From Candidatus Saccharibacteria bacterium UBA5148 (GTDB lineage: Bacteria; Patescibacteriota; Saccharimonadia; Saccharimonadales; UBA4665): a DNA stretch of 64,000 nucleotides. Location: contig DHXU01000007.1 in NCBI GenBank assembly GCA_002413835.1, forward strand, positions 1-64,000, read 5' to 3'. Shown piece by piece: positions 17,716 through 27,151 of this stretch. The translations under genes were made by a program, and so were the position numbers. Numbering within the stretch: position 1 is the stretch's first letter; each line of letters opens with the position of its first letter. The notes under the pieces are model-generated. The model ran no database searches. It was not told the origin of the DNA and was given only the letters and a program-made list of their open reading frames with translations.

Positions 17716-19215
17716 ATGAGCGCCAGTTATTTCTTTTATGACCTTGAGACAACCGGGATAAATCCGCGCGAAGACCGGATTATGCAGTTCGCCGGACAAC
17801 GGACGGATATGGAGCTGAATCCGATCGGCGAACCGGTCAATGTGCTTATCAAACTGACGCCGGATGTCGTACCGGAGCCCGACGCCATCATGGTCACCGG
17901 TATTACGCCGCAGTCCACGATGGCCGACGGTGTTACTGAAGCCGGATTCCTGAAGATATTTTATGATGAAGTCGTCCAACCGGGCACGATATTCATGGGT
18001 TTTAATACTATCCGTTTCGACGACGAATTTATGCGCTTCCTGCACTACCGTAACTTCTATGATGCCTATGAATGGCAATGGTGCGACGAGTGTTCGCGCT
18101 GGGACCTGCTGGATGTCGTGCGCATGACCCGGGCACTACGGCCGGAAGGTATTGAGTGGCCGTTCTTGCCAGGCGGTGCAGGCGATGGTCCGGAAGGTAA
18201 GCCGACCAACCGCCTGGAGCTGCTGACCAAGTTGAACGGTCTGGACCACGAGCATGCCCACGATGCCCTGAGCGACGTCATGGCTTCGATCGCTGTCGCC
18301 AAGCTGATCCGCGAAAAGCAGAAAGGCCTGTTCGATTACCTCCTGGAATGCCGCAGCAAACACAAGGTCAAAGAACTTGTCGAAGCGGGCAAGCCGTTCG
18401 TGTATACCTCTGGCCGCTACCCATCCGCTACGCTGCACACGACAGTTGCCGTCATGCTGGCCAAGCATCCGCAGAGCAGTGCCTATGTCTATGACCTGCG
18501 CCATGACCCGGCACCGTTCATGGCGATGACCGACGAAGAACTTGTCGAATCTATCCGCTGGAGCAAGGACCGTGAAAAGTTGCGCCTGCCCGTGAAAACA
18601 ATCAAATACAACCGCTGCCCAGCCGTCGCACCTACCGGCGTTATTAAAGATACAAAGGTCCAGCAACGGATACAGATCGACCTCGATGCGGTAGCCATGA
18701 ACCTCCGCAAACTGTCATCCCAGCCAGACTTCGCAGCCCGGGTCGTGAAAGCTTGTGAAATAATTGACGCCGAGCGCAAAGCACTGACCGGTGAAGGCGA
18801 GGCCTGGGGCGAACCGCAAACTGTAGACGGCCAGCTCTACGGTGGTGACTTCTTCTCGAGCGCTGACAAGCATGCTATGAAACAGCTCCGTAGTACTGAT
18901 CCAAAGGATTTCAAGGATCTCAGCCCGTCGTTCCAGGACAAACGTTTGCAGGCTTTGCTGCCGCTCTATAAAGCCCGCAACCATCCGACGCATTTATCTT
19001 CAGAAGAACGCCAGGCGTGGGACGCCTTTTGCAAACATCGCCTGCTCGATGGCAATCAGCACAGCCGCTTAGCTAAATATTTCAAACGGATAGATGAGCT
19101 GGCACGTGACGAGCATCTGACTGAAAACCAGCGCTATGCGCTTGAAGAGTTACATCTCTACGGCGAATCGCTCATGCCGTCACCTGACGAGGCTGACGCC
19201 GAATCACCGGAGTAA
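17716..19215 (+). CDS. sbcB: Exodeoxyribonuclease I
   Basis: 499 aa, close to the usual 475. The DnaQ-like exonuclease domain has Exo I DLETTG (Asp9, Glu11), Exo II GFNTIRFDDEF and Exo III HDALSDV, followed by the SH3-like and helical exonuclease I C-terminal domain. The enzyme degrades single-stranded DNA 3' to 5' and acts in recombination and mismatch repair. It sits near uvrA and obgE without operon linkage, and converges with the PGPGW gene across 33 bp. Confidence 0.93.
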   Translation: MSASYFFYDLETTGINPREDRIMQFAGQRTDMELNPIGEPVNVLIKLTPDVVPEPDAIMVTGITPQSTMADGVTEAGFLKIFYDEVVQPGTIFMGFNTIRFDDEFMRFLHYRNFYDAYEWQWCDECSRWDLLDVVRMTRALRPEGIEWPFLPGGAGDGPEGKPTNRLELLTKLNGLDHEHAHDALSDVMASIAVAKLIREKQKGLFDYLLECRSKHKVKELVEAGKPFVYTSGRYPSATLHTTVAVMLAKHPQSSAYVYDLRHDPAPFMAMTDEELVESIRWSKDREKLRLPVKTIKYNRCPAVAPTGVIKDTKVQQRIQIDLDAVAMNLRKLSSQPDFAARVVKACEIIDAERKALTGEGEAWGEPQTVDGQLYGGDFFSSADKHAMKQLRSTDPKDFKDLSPSFQDKRLQALLPLYKARNHPTHLSSEERQAWDAFCKHRLLDGNQHSRLAKYFKRIDELARDEHLTENQRYALEELHLYGESLMPSPDEADAESPE

Positions 19216-19248
19216 CCAAACGAGCGCACGACACGTAGTCCTATTGAT

Positions 19249-19665
19249 CTATGATTGCTGCTGCCGGCGGCCGACTTTGCGCTTCACACTTGCCAGCCGG
19301 TCGCGGTTCATGCCAACGATAAGCATTGCCAGGAAAAATAAGCCGATTGCCAGGCTAAGCTGCCAGATAGCCGCATGCTTGTAGGCCAGGTACGTAACGA
19401 CTCCCAGCAAGGCGACTGCGATGAAATCATAGAGCCACTGCACGACCGGATGCTTCGGGAAAATCCATTTTAGGAAATCGCCGCCGTGCGCCAGCAGCCA
19501 GTCGCGCAGCCGCCGGGCCCACACATTATTCATCGATAGCAGGCCAAGTCCGCCCAGCACCAGTGGAATCCCGCCCGGCCCGGGCAGCCAGCCGGATGCG
19601 ATCCCCAGCAAAATCAGGAAATAGCCGGCAACGTCAGTGGCGATCCGTTCGAGTCTGATAGTCAT
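19249..19665 (-). CDS. PGPGW-motif transmembrane protein
   Basis: 138 aa from the ATG at 19665 (MTIRLERIATDVAGY). A longer frame start at 19731 was rejected because a TACAAT element lies exactly six bases before the inner ATG. Motif LPGPGGIPLVLGG sits between hydrophobic helices, the signature of the small PGPGW membrane family (usually WLPGPGW; here the last Trp is Gly). A second helix pair follows (FIAVALLGVVTYLAY and LSLAIGLFFLAMLIVG). The function of the family is unknown. Confidence 0.75.
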   Translation of the reverse strand: MTIRLERIATDVAGYFLILLGIASGWLPGPGGIPLVLGGLGLLSMNNVWARRLRDWLLAHGGDFLKWIFPKHPVVQWLYDFIAVALLGVVTYLAYKHAAIWQLSLAIGLFFLAMLIVGMNRDRLASVKRKVGRRQQQS

Positions 19666-19671
19666 AGGGCT

Positions 19672-19677
19672 ATTGTA
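19672..19677 (-). promoter_or_regulatory. -10 element of the PGPGW gene
   Basis: TACAAT on the minus strand, six bases before the start codon at 19665, predicting a leaderless mRNA. Confidence 0.45.
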
Positions 19678-19771
19678 AGAGCTAGGACCGCTATTTACAA
19701 AATCACTTGAGCAGTTTTCTATTGTTGACACGTATGTCGGCTGTTATAGTCAAAAGTAAGACAACGACACG

Positions 19772-20395
19772 ATGTTACAAAGAGACATATCAAACGAGTA
19801 TGGGAGACAAGTATTAACTGGATTTTACGCGTCTGTCCCGGTTGTGCCGACACCGCAATTGCGGTCACAGCTTCAGACCGTACCGCCTGAGACTGGCATC
19901 CCGATTTCTCCGACCCGACTGCATATCAGCCTGGTCAAACCACATGAGTGCGATGTTCCTGTCAGTGATGCCGAGCATCTGAAGACTATGAACTATGCAC
20001 GGCGGCGGATGGCGAGCCGGATTGATAGTCTGCACTTGGCTGGTCTGCAGCTTCCGTCACGGGAATCTGTCCTGAAAAGATGCAGCCGCAAATTCTTTGG
20101 AATCTACGTCGATCCGCCGGCGGCATTTGTAGAAGCCCGCGGTGTCTGTGTCGAAGTTTTGTGGCAGGAACTTGGGGTTTCGATCGACCCGGAGATGGAA
20201 GAGCCTCACGTCAGTTTGTTTGAGCGAACGGTGGATTCTCCTGACCACCTGAAGCGGTCTATGCCCTACGTCGGTGTTGTCATCGGCGGAGCTGCCACGG
20301 TGTTAACGCGGGCTGTTTACCGGGAAGATGCCGATGTGCTGGCAATGTATAGACAAGCTGCAACGATGTTGGGCCAGCAAAGCATGCCCCGGTAG
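19772..20395 (+). CDS. 2H phosphoesterase superfamily (LigT/2'-5' RNA ligase-like) protein
   Basis: 207 aa. Two HxS-hydrophobic motifs, RLHISL (His51, Ser53) and EPHVSL (His146, Ser148), are spaced as in 2H phosphoesterases, which hydrolyse or form 2'-5' or cyclic phosphodiester bonds in RNA or nucleotides. Overall similarity to a named subfamily is not clear. TATAGT lies 21 bases upstream of the ATG. Monocistronic, between a PGPGW gene and uvrA. Confidence 0.65.
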   Translation: MLQRDISNEYGRQVLTGFYASVPVVPTPQLRSQLQTVPPETGIPISPTRLHISLVKPHECDVPVSDAEHLKTMNYARRRMASRIDSLHLAGLQLPSRESVLKRCSRKFFGIYVDPPAAFVEARGVCVEVLWQELGVSIDPEMEEPHVSLFERTVDSPDHLKRSMPYVGVVIGGAATVLTRAVYREDADVLAMYRQAATMLGQQSMPR

Positions 20396-20448
20396 CGCTT
20401 AATTTTGGATTCAGGTAGCAGGGGGTGGAAAAACGTAGCATTTTCGGC

Positions 20449-20454
20449 TATAAT
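20449..20454 (+). promoter_or_regulatory. -10 element of uvrA
   Basis: GGC-TATAAT ending 11 bases before the ATG at 20466; a leader of about four bases is expected. Confidence 0.5.
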
Positions 20455-20465
20455 ACTTCAGTTAT

Positions 20466-23279
20466 ATGAGTGACAATATTGTAGTAAGTGGGGCACGGGA
20501 GCATAACCTCAAGGATATCAATGTCACGATACCTCGGGAGAAGCTGGTCGTCATTACGGGACTGTCTGGATCGGGCAAGTCCTCTTTGGCGTTCGATACG
20601 ATTTACGCCGAAGGCCAGCGCCGCTACGTTGAATCTCTGAGCTCGTACGCCCGCCAGTTCCTGGGACTGATGGAGAAGCCGGACGTCGACCAGATCGATG
20701 GGCTGTCACCGGCGATATCTATCGATCAGAAGTCAACGTCCCGCAACCCGCGGTCGACGGTGGCGACTGTTACTGAGATTTATGATTACCTGCGTCTGTT
20801 GTTCGCCCGCGTCGGCATCCCGCACTGCCCGGTCTGCGGCAAGCCGGTAGCCCGCCAGACAACCAATGCTATCGTTGACCAGGTCATGGCATTGCCGGCT
20901 GACGCCCGTCTGATGATTCTGGCACCGGTTATTGTCGACAAGAAGGGCGCCTTCGAGCATGTCCCGGAGCAGTATACCCGCGCCGGCTTCGCCCGTGTCC
21001 GCGTTGATGGCGTGGTCTATGCCCTCGACGAATTTCCAGAGCTCGACAAAGCCCGTAAACACACCATCGATATCGTCGTCGACCGTCTCGTCAACAACGG
21101 CGACAGCCGCACCCGGCTGGCACAATCGGTCGAGCAGGCTCTGGAAGTCGCCGAAGGCCGGCTGGCCGTTCAGAATGCCGATTCGAAAGAAGAATTTACC
21201 TACAGCCTGAAATACGCCTGTGTCGACCATCCTGATATTGCTATCCCGGAGCTTGAGCCGCGGACCTTCAGCTTCAACTCTCCACACGGTGCCTGCCCCG
21301 TCTGTACCGGACTCGGTTCGCGCATGGAAGTTGATCCGGAGCTGGTGCTGCCGAACGGTAAACTGACTATCGCCGAAGGCGCCATCCGTCCGTATAACCG
21401 CATCAATGTCGACAACTGGTACATGAAGAAGCTCCAGGCTGTGGCAGAACGCTACGGCTTCAGCCTGCACGTCCCGACCGGCGAACTCAGTAAGGACAAC
21501 CTGCAGAAGATCCTCTACGGCACCGGCGACGAAACATACAAGGTCCGCCTCGGTGCCGGCCGGTCATTCAATACGACCTATGAAGGTGTCGTTCCGAACC
21601 TGGAACGGCGCCACAAGGAAACCGACAGCGATTTCATCCGCCGTGACATCGAGCGCTTCATGCAGGAGCGGCCGTGCTACAAATGCCATGGCATGCGGCT
21701 GCGTCCTGAAGTCCTGGCGGTCACCATCCATCAGAAATCAATCATGGACATCTGTACGCTGTCGATTGATGACGCCCTCGGCTGGTTCGAGGAAGTTTCG
21801 CTAAGCGACCAGGAGCGCCACATCGCCGAGCAGATCCTCAAGGAGATCCACGCCCGGTTGCAGTTCCTGAAAGACGTTGGCCTGAATTACCTAACATTAC
21901 TGCGCTCCGCAACGACGTTGTCCGGTGGCGAAGCCCAGCGCATTCGGCTGGCAACCCAGATCGGCTCCGGGCTGCAGGGTGTGCTGTACGTCCTCGACGA
22001 ACCATCGATCGGGTTGCATCAGCGCGATAACGCCCGGCTTATTAAGACGCTACGACACCTGCGTGACCTCGGCAATACCGTCATCGTTGTAGAACACGAC
22101 GAAGAGACTATCCGTAGCGCCGATTATCTGCTGGATATTGGCCCGGGCGCCGGCATACATGGCGGGCATGTCGTTGCTGCCGGCACGCCTGATGAAGTCG
22201 CCAGGAATCCGAAGAGCATTACTGGCAAATATTTGTCCGGTAAAAAAGAAATTGCTACCCCGCGCAAGCGCCGCGCCGGCAATGGCCTCAAACTGGTTAT
22301 AAAAAATGCCCGTGAAAACAATCTGCAGAACGTCGACGTTACCATACCGCTCGGCAAGATGGTCGTTGTCAGCGGCGTGTCCGGCTCCGGCAAATCCAGT
22401 CTGATAAATGACATCCTGGCCAAGGAACTACTTGCCCGCTTACACCGCGCCAATACCGTCCCTGGTCGCCACGACGACATCGAAGGCATCAAGCTGCTCG
22501 ACAAAGCCATCATCATCGACCAGTCGCCGATCGGGCGGACGCCGCGCAGCAACCCGGCGACTTACACCGGACTGTTTACACCGATCCGCGAACTGTTTGC
22601 CCAGACGCCGGAAGCCAAGCTGCGCGGCTATGCCGCCGGCCGCTTCAGCTTCAACGTCAAAGGTGGACGTTGTGAAAATTGTTCCGGCGACGGCATCATC
22701 AAGATTGAAATGCACTTTCTGCCGGATGTCTATGTTGACTGCGAAGTTTGCCACGGCAAGCGCTACAACCGCGAGGCACTCGAGATACATTTCAAGGGCA
22801 AGACCATTAGTGACATCCTGGAAATGACCTGCGAACAAGCTCTCGAATTCTTCGAAAACATCCCAAGCATTGCCCGTAAATTACAAACATTGGTTGATGT
22901 TGGCCTCGGCTACATCGGGTTGGGCCAGTCGGCCACCACGCTGTCTGGCGGCGAGGCCCAGCGTATTAAACTGTCCACCGAACTCTCTAGGCGTCCGACC
23001 GGCAAGACAGTATATATCCTGGACGAACCGACTACCGGCCTGCATATGGCCGATGTTGACAAGCTGCTCCACATGCTGCACGCCCTGGTCGACGCCGGTA
23101 ATAGTATGGTGATCATCGAGCACAACCTGGACGTCATCAAAAACGCCGACTGGCTGATCGACATGGGCCCGGAAGGCGGTTCCGGCGGTGGACGCGTTAT
23201 GGCCGAAGGCACGCCAGAGCAGGTAGCCAGGGTTGCCGACAGCTACACCGGCCAGTTCCTGAAGCGCATGCTCAAATAG
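20466..23279 (+). CDS. uvrA: Excinuclease ABC subunit A
   Basis: 937 aa, matching the usual ~940. Two ABC ATPase modules are present: Walker A GLSGSGKSS (about 31-39) and GVSGSGKSS (about 637-645), with two LSGGEAQRI signatures and Walker B segments VLDEPSIGLH and ILDEPTTGLH. The zinc-binding cysteines are seen in ACPVCTGLG/CYKCHGMR and RCENCSGDG/CEVCHGKRY. UvrA scans DNA for bulky lesions with UvrB and loads it for incision by UvrC; uvrC is at 45881. Confidence 0.98.
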   Translation: MSDNIVVSGAREHNLKDINVTIPREKLVVITGLSGSGKSSLAFDTIYAEGQRRYVESLSSYARQFLGLMEKPDVDQIDGLSPAISIDQKSTSRNPRSTVATVTEIYDYLRLLFARVGIPHCPVCGKPVARQTTNAIVDQVMALPADARLMILAPVIVDKKGAFEHVPEQYTRAGFARVRVDGVVYALDEFPELDKARKHTIDIVVDRLVNNGDSRTRLAQSVEQALEVAEGRLAVQNADSKEEFTYSLKYACVDHPDIAIPELEPRTFSFNSPHGACPVCTGLGSRMEVDPELVLPNGKLTIAEGAIRPYNRINVDNWYMKKLQAVAERYGFSLHVPTGELSKDNLQKILYGTGDETYKVRLGAGRSFNTTYEGVVPNLERRHKETDSDFIRRDIERFMQERPCYKCHGMRLRPEVLAVTIHQKSIMDICTLSIDDALGWFEEVSLSDQERHIAEQILKEIHARLQFLKDVGLNYLTLLRSATTLSGGEAQRIRLATQIGSGLQGVLYVLDEPSIGLHQRDNARLIKTLRHLRDLGNTVIVVEHDEETIRSADYLLDIGPGAGIHGGHVVAAGTPDEVARNPKSITGKYLSGKKEIATPRKRRAGNGLKLVIKNARENNLQNVDVTIPLGKMVVVSGVSGSGKSSLINDILAKELLARLHRANTVPGRHDDIEGIKLLDKAIIIDQSPIGRTPRSNPATYTGLFTPIRELFAQTPEAKLRGYAAGRFSFNVKGGRCENCSGDGIIKIEMHFLPDVYVDCEVCHGKRYNREALEIHFKGKTISDILEMTCEQALEFFENIPSIARKLQTLVDVGLGYIGLGQSATTLSGGEAQRIKLSTELSRRPTGKTVYILDEPTTGLHMADVDKLLHMLHALVDAGNSMVIIEHNLDVIKNADWLIDMGPEGGSGGGRVMAEGTPEQVARVADSYTGQFLKRMLK

Positions 23280-23315
23280 CCATCACGCAGTAAGATATGA
23301 TATAACCTATCTACT

Positions 23316-23846
23316 ATGACTGAACATCTTCCCGGCCAACCAGAGTTTCTCCCAAACGACCCCGAACTGCTTAAGCGTGCCACTGATTTGCTGATAACTC
23401 TTGCATTCGGCGAGGGAAGTGAACAGCTTGGCCTGGATATGTCACGGCCTGGTTCTCCGCAGCTGATACCGCGGGGCCAACATGATGCATTGTATCCGGG
23501 ACGACCATTCGTACTCATCGGCACCAGAAATTTCGTAAGCTTACAATCTCCCGATGATGGCCTGCTAGCTAAAGGCGTGTGCGAAGTATTCAGCGACAGC
23601 TATATGCTCAGGACTGGAAAATATGCAGAGCTTTCGTATACCAGCTCTCAGATTACTGCTGCTAGAGGTGACAGTGGCAGAGACGCCTTCACGTTCATGA
23701 CGTTCAATACTGGCGGTATTGTAACTAAAGAGGTCCAATATTATGATACTGAGGTTCCAAGTACGCCACGTGCCGGAGTGTCTGACGAAGATTTGGCAGT
23801 GGTCGTCCAAAGCCTGCAAACTGCTGTGCCTCTCGGTGATGATTAA
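23316..23846 (+). CDS. Protein of unknown function
   Basis: 176 aa, soluble, no signal peptide or transmembrane helix. A motif GRPFVLIGTRNFVSL near residue 66 and an alternating beta-rich middle are the only visible structure. TATAAC lies nine bases before the ATG, consistent with its own leaderless promoter. No family is recognised. Confidence 0.5.
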   Translation: MTEHLPGQPEFLPNDPELLKRATDLLITLAFGEGSEQLGLDMSRPGSPQLIPRGQHDALYPGRPFVLIGTRNFVSLQSPDDGLLAKGVCEVFSDSYMLRTGKYAELSYTSSQITAARGDSGRDAFTFMTFNTGGIVTKEVQYYDTEVPSTPRAGVSDEDLAVVVQSLQTAVPLGDD

Positions 23847-23917
23847 TTACCATCCGGTGTAAATCCCGAAGTGGATCCAGGAATATCGTGCTCTCGTATT
23901 GATTCTCTTATTTTTGC

Positions 23918-23923
23918 TATACT
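23918..23923 (+). promoter_or_regulatory. -10 element of the NUDIX gene
   Basis: Extended TTGC-TATACT ending six bases before the ATG at 23930, which puts +1 on the start codon. Confidence 0.55.
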
Positions 23924-23929
23924 GGCGCC

Positions 23930-24349
23930 ATGACCGAACAACCATACGATATCCATAAAGCCGCTGCCATCATCATGCAGGATAGAAAAGTCCTGCTGAC
24001 CCGCTCCAAAGGCAAGGACGTGTTTGTATCGCCAGGCGGTAAGCTGGAAGCGGGCGAAACCCCGGTCCAGGCCTGCGTCCGTGAACTCAAAGAAGAAATC
24101 AGTGTCGACGTCTCCGAAACGGACCTGGAATATGTTGGTACCTATTATGCCGAAGCAGCAGGTGGGTCGGGCAAGGCCCTGCGGATGGATGTCTATACGG
24201 TGCATAATTACGCAGGCACCATACAACCGGATAACGAAATCGAAGAAATCGTATACGTCGGCTCAGTGGTTCCGGAAGACATGGAAGTCGGCTCGATTTT
24301 CCAACATGAGATCATCCCGTATCTTACTGCTCACGACCTCATCGACTAG
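23930..24349 (+). CDS. NUDIX hydrolase
   Basis: 139 aa. A complete NUDIX box begins at Gly37 (GKLEAGE, then RELKEEI with Arg51, Glu52, Glu55 and Glu56). Such enzymes hydrolyse nucleoside diphosphates linked to another group, for example oxidised dNTPs, using Mg2+. The substrate cannot be told from sequence. A MutT-type sanitising role would fit the nearby uvrA. It ends before a strong convergent terminator. Confidence 0.9.
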   Translation: MTEQPYDIHKAAAIIMQDRKVLLTRSKGKDVFVSPGGKLEAGETPVQACVRELKEEISVDVSETDLEYVGTYYAEAAGGSGKALRMDVYTVHNYAGTIQPDNEIEEIVYVGSVVPEDMEVGSIFQHEIIPYLTAHDLID

Positions 24350-24398
24350 ATTGCCGCTGCCCTTAACCCGCCGGCTATGACAGACATCCCGGATATTA

Positions 24399-24430
24399 AA
24401 ATAAACCCCTGATTGCTCAGGGGTTTATTT
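24399..24430. terminator. Bidirectional intrinsic terminator
   Basis: A perfect 14-bp stem (AAATAAACCCCTGA and its complement) with a TTGC loop, A-rich before and T-rich after. It serves the NUDIX gene on the plus strand and the Asn-rich gene on the minus strand. Confidence 0.85.
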
Positions 24431-24474
24431 CCTACACCGGCGTGTCGATGGGCCGGGCTAGCGAGACTAACTTA

Positions 24475-25668
24475 TTAGTTAGTTGCGTTGTAGATTTCGA
24501 CGGCTGTGTCGACTGACGAAGAGTTACCGGCGTTACCGCTGGTAGCACTGCCACCGATGGTGTTACCGTTGCTCGTCGAGTTGCCGCTGTTAGCACTCTG
24601 GTCGTTTGTGTTGTTTACAGTAACGTTGTTGGTGTTGGACACATTGGTGTCGTTGCTGGTGTTAGACTCGACGGTGTTCGTTGAGTGAGGACCAGTGATC
24701 CCGATGAAGCCGCCCATGCCGCTACCTGAACCGCTACCTGTAGGTAGAGTAGTCAGATTGCCGAGCACCAAGGTGGTTCCTGTCTGGTTGCTGTTGCCAG
24801 CGCTACCAGTGCTGGCGCTGCCACCGATGGTGTTACCATTGCTCGAACTGTTGCCACTTGAGGCTTGCTGAGAACTACCGTTGGTGACGCCAACGTTGTT
24901 GTTGTTCGTAACATTGGTGTGACTCGACTGGTTGCTACTGACGGTGTTCGTTGAGTGAGGACCTGTCAGGTATATGCCACCCATTGAAGTTCCACCACCG
25001 TAGCCGCCTGTGCCACCGGTTGTTGAGTTCAGGAAGGCAAGGCTGGTCTGTGCCTGGTTACTGTTACCAGCGTTACCGCTGTTGGCGCTGCCGCCGATGG
25101 TGTTACCATTGCTGTGGGCGTTGCCAGATGTTGCTGTCTGGTTGTTGCTGTTCGTAACATAGGCAGAGTTGTTGTTGGTAGAATTGTAGGAATTTGAGCT
25201 GTTGTTACAGATGGTGTTGGTTGAGTATGGACCAGTCAGTCCGATCATTCCGCCACCGGATCCACCACCCATGCCTGACATCCATGGCATCGATGAGATG
25301 TTACCGAACATGGTATGGCTGGAAGCTTCATTGCTGTTGCCGGCATTGCCGCTGCCATTCTGGCCGCTACCTGATCCAAGCCAGTTCCAGAGACTGCCGC
25401 CGAATAATCCACCACCGACGGTGTTACCATTCGAGCCAGCATTGCCTGTCGAGGCATCCTGCCAGTTTGAGTTATTAACCATACTGTGGTTAGTATTGTT
25501 TGACGAATTGCTGTAGCTTGAGTTGCTCCACAGGCTGCTGGATGATTGCGGTCCGGTCCAGTTGAGGCCCACAGGATTTGCTGAAACTATCCCTGTAAGT
25601 CCTAGGCAGGCAGAACTGGCGACTGCAGCGCCTGCGAGAACGATTCTTTTAGTCATTGCTTTGATCAT
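24475..25668 (-). CDS. Secreted Asn/Ser/Gly-rich repeat protein
   Basis: 397 aa from the ATG at 25668, chosen because AAGGAG lies six bases upstream; a longer frame upstream lacks a ribosome site. The signal peptide (TKRIVLAGAAVASSACLGLTGIVSANP) is followed by four tandem repeats of ~90 residues starting near 39, 147, 236 and 325. Each reads TGPxSTNTV, an Asn/Val/Thr-rich stretch, SGNxxSNGNTIGGSAxSGxAGNSNQ, then a Gly-rich linker; the first repeat is divergent. The regular N-V-T-N pattern suggests a beta-solenoid or fibrous assembly. Similar Asn-rich repeat proteins occur in CPR genomes, from memory. No anchor is visible, so it is probably released or self-assembling. Confidence 0.75.
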   Translation of the reverse strand: MIKAMTKRIVLAGAAVASSACLGLTGIVSANPVGLNWTGPQSSSSLWSNSSYSNSSNNTNHSMVNNSNWQDASTGNAGSNGNTVGGGLFGGSLWNWLGSGSGQNGSGNAGNSNEASSHTMFGNISSMPWMSGMGGGSGGGMIGLTGPYSTNTICNNSSNSYNSTNNNSAYVTNSNNQTATSGNAHSNGNTIGGSANSGNAGNSNQAQTSLAFLNSTTGGTGGYGGGTSMGGIYLTGPHSTNTVSSNQSSHTNVTNNNNVGVTNGSSQQASSGNSSSNGNTIGGSASTGSAGNSNQTGTTLVLGNLTTLPTGSGSGSGMGGFIGITGPHSTNTVESNTSNDTNVSNTNNVTVNNTNDQSANSGNSTSNGNTIGGSATSGNAGNSSSVDTAVEIYNATN

Positions 25669-26053
25669 AATTAACTCCTTCCATATATTATTGTAATGCT
25701 TCGAACGCTGCGATTTATTCCTCATCACGGAACGAAGATTGTTACCTTGCCCTTTCCGATGCCACCTATGTTCGCAAGTTCTTTGCTTACTCTGCTACTA
25801 TAGTAATTATGTATAGGAACTGGCAGCTAGATATTTACTTGACAAAGCATGTTATCACAAGCGCAATGCGTTCCGCTGACCCCGTGTCCGAGCGGTTGAA
25901 GTGATGTACAAATAACTGCATATCTTACCGCGTAAAGTATTATTGACAGCTCGTACGCAGCACGAAGGCTGCTAATCAGGGTAAAAACGAAGAAAATATA
26001 TGGCATGACAGGCATAATAATCACAAACCTCGCTATACATGATCGGGAACTTT
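25669..26053. other. Divergent intergenic region with a tRNA-Ser-like fragment
   Basis: 385 bp without a gene. It carries the minus-strand promoter of the Asn-rich gene (TACAAT at 25690-25695) and a plus-strand TATACA (26034-26039) for the DUF3592 gene. At 25884-25901 a stretch matches the D-arm of tRNA-Ser (GTGTCCGAGCGGTTGAAG), but no anticodon arm or T-arm follows. Confidence 0.4.
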
Positions 26054-26509
26054 ATGAACGCTGATGAACAAGCATCTCGCAACAACCGCTCGAAGCTTTT
26101 ACTGCTGAGCTGTATATTCTTTGGTCTGCTTTTCGTGGTCCTTAGTCTGGTTGCTCATAACCATTTCAAACAGAACCCGGGCTGGAAGCAAACTGAGGGC
26201 GTCGTTATCGACACAAACCCTACGACAAGACAAAGGGGCGGGGTGGTATATACGCCGACTGTCAGCTACCGCCTAGCTGGAAAGACCTACGAAGTCACGA
26301 GTACTGTTTCGTCCGCTTATGCGCCGGACATTGGGGCGAGGGTGGCAGTATCGTATGATCCGATGAATCCAGGCCGGTCCAGACTGCATGACAACCTGTC
26401 GACTACACTGATATTTCTGATGTACCCGACGATTGCCTTCATTGTTCTGGTGGCGAGTGTCGTATACATTGTGCAGCTACATAGGACGGACGGCATCACG
26501 GCACGTTGA
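26054..26509 (+). CDS. DUF3592-like membrane protein
   Basis: 151 aa from the ATG at 26054 (MNADEQASRN); an upstream in-frame ATG at 26039 lies inside the probable -10 element. Two transmembrane helices (about 19-40 and 117-140) flank an extracytoplasmic beta domain with GWKQTEGVVIDTNP and VSYDPMNPGRSRL, typical of DUF3592 proteins. Function unknown. It converges with dedA across 15 bp. Confidence 0.65.
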   Translation: MNADEQASRNNRSKLLLLSCIFFGLLFVVLSLVAHNHFKQNPGWKQTEGVVIDTNPTTRQRGGVVYTPTVSYRLAGKTYEVTSTVSSAYAPDIGARVAVSYDPMNPGRSRLHDNLSTTLIFLMYPTIAFIVLVASVVYIVQLHRTDGITAR

Positions 26510-26524
26510 TAAGAGGCGATGTAC

Positions 26525-27151
26525 TTAGGAATCTTTGCGGCGGCTGAACTTTGATTTGATGACGGCGCGGATCTTGTCGTCTTTGAAGATATGGTAGAGT
26601 GTCGGCGCCAGGACGATCAGGATGATCAGCAACATGACCGGTTCGATATAATGCTCCACGCCGGGAATCCGGCTGCCGATAAAGAATCCGAGCAGTGTTA
26701 CGCTGAGCGTCCAGGCGATGTCACCGATGGCGTCATACAGTACGAATTTGGCCCGCGGCATGTGGGCGGCACCGGCGGTGACAGGGACGAAGGTACGCAT
26801 GACCGGGACGAAATGCGCCACCAGCATGGTCTTACTGCCGTACTTTTCATAAAACTTCTCAGCTTTCATGATGTACTCATGCCGAAAAACCAGACTGTCT
26901 TTGTGGAACAACCGCGGGCCGAGACTCTTGCCGATCTGGTAGCCGATGTTATCGCCAAGAATGGCGGCGATGGCGATGGCAACGAGCGTCAGACCAATTG
27001 GCAGGTTACCCTGAGCTGCAAAGATACCGGCGCTGAAGAGCAGAGTGTCGCCGGGGAAGAAGAAACCGACCAGCATGCCCGATTCGGCAAAAATTATCAG
27101 CGATATAAGTAGCAGACCACCAGACTGTACTAAGTGGGAGACGTCGAACAT
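26525..27151 (-). CDS. DedA family membrane protein
   Basis: 208 aa from the ATG at 27151; a GTG two codons earlier is possible. Motifs FPGDTLLFSAG, GDNIGYQIGK, FVPVMRTFVPVTAG and an amphipathic re-entrant region are diagnostic of DedA/SNARE-associated proteins. The family includes undecaprenyl-phosphate and phospholipid scramblases/flippases (DedA, UptA) needed for wall recycling and membrane potential. Four to five hydrophobic segments are visible. Confidence 0.9.
   Translation of the reverse strand: MFDVSHLVQSGGLLLISLIIFAESGMLVGFFFPGDTLLFSAGIFAAQGNLPIGLTLVAIAIAAILGDNIGYQIGKSLGPRLFHKDSLVFRHEYIMKAEKFYEKYGSKTMLVAHFVPVMRTFVPVTAGAAHMPRAKFVLYDAIGDIAWTLSVTLLGFFIGSRIPGVEHYIEPVMLLIILIVLAPTLYHIFKDDKIRAVIKSKFSRRKDS

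Noticed and set aside
24475..25668. Regular DNA repeats suggestive of a CRISPR array
   Set aside because: The repeats are ~270 bp long, in frame and encode a secreted repeat protein with signal peptide and ribosome site. No cas gene or short direct repeats are present anywhere in the window.
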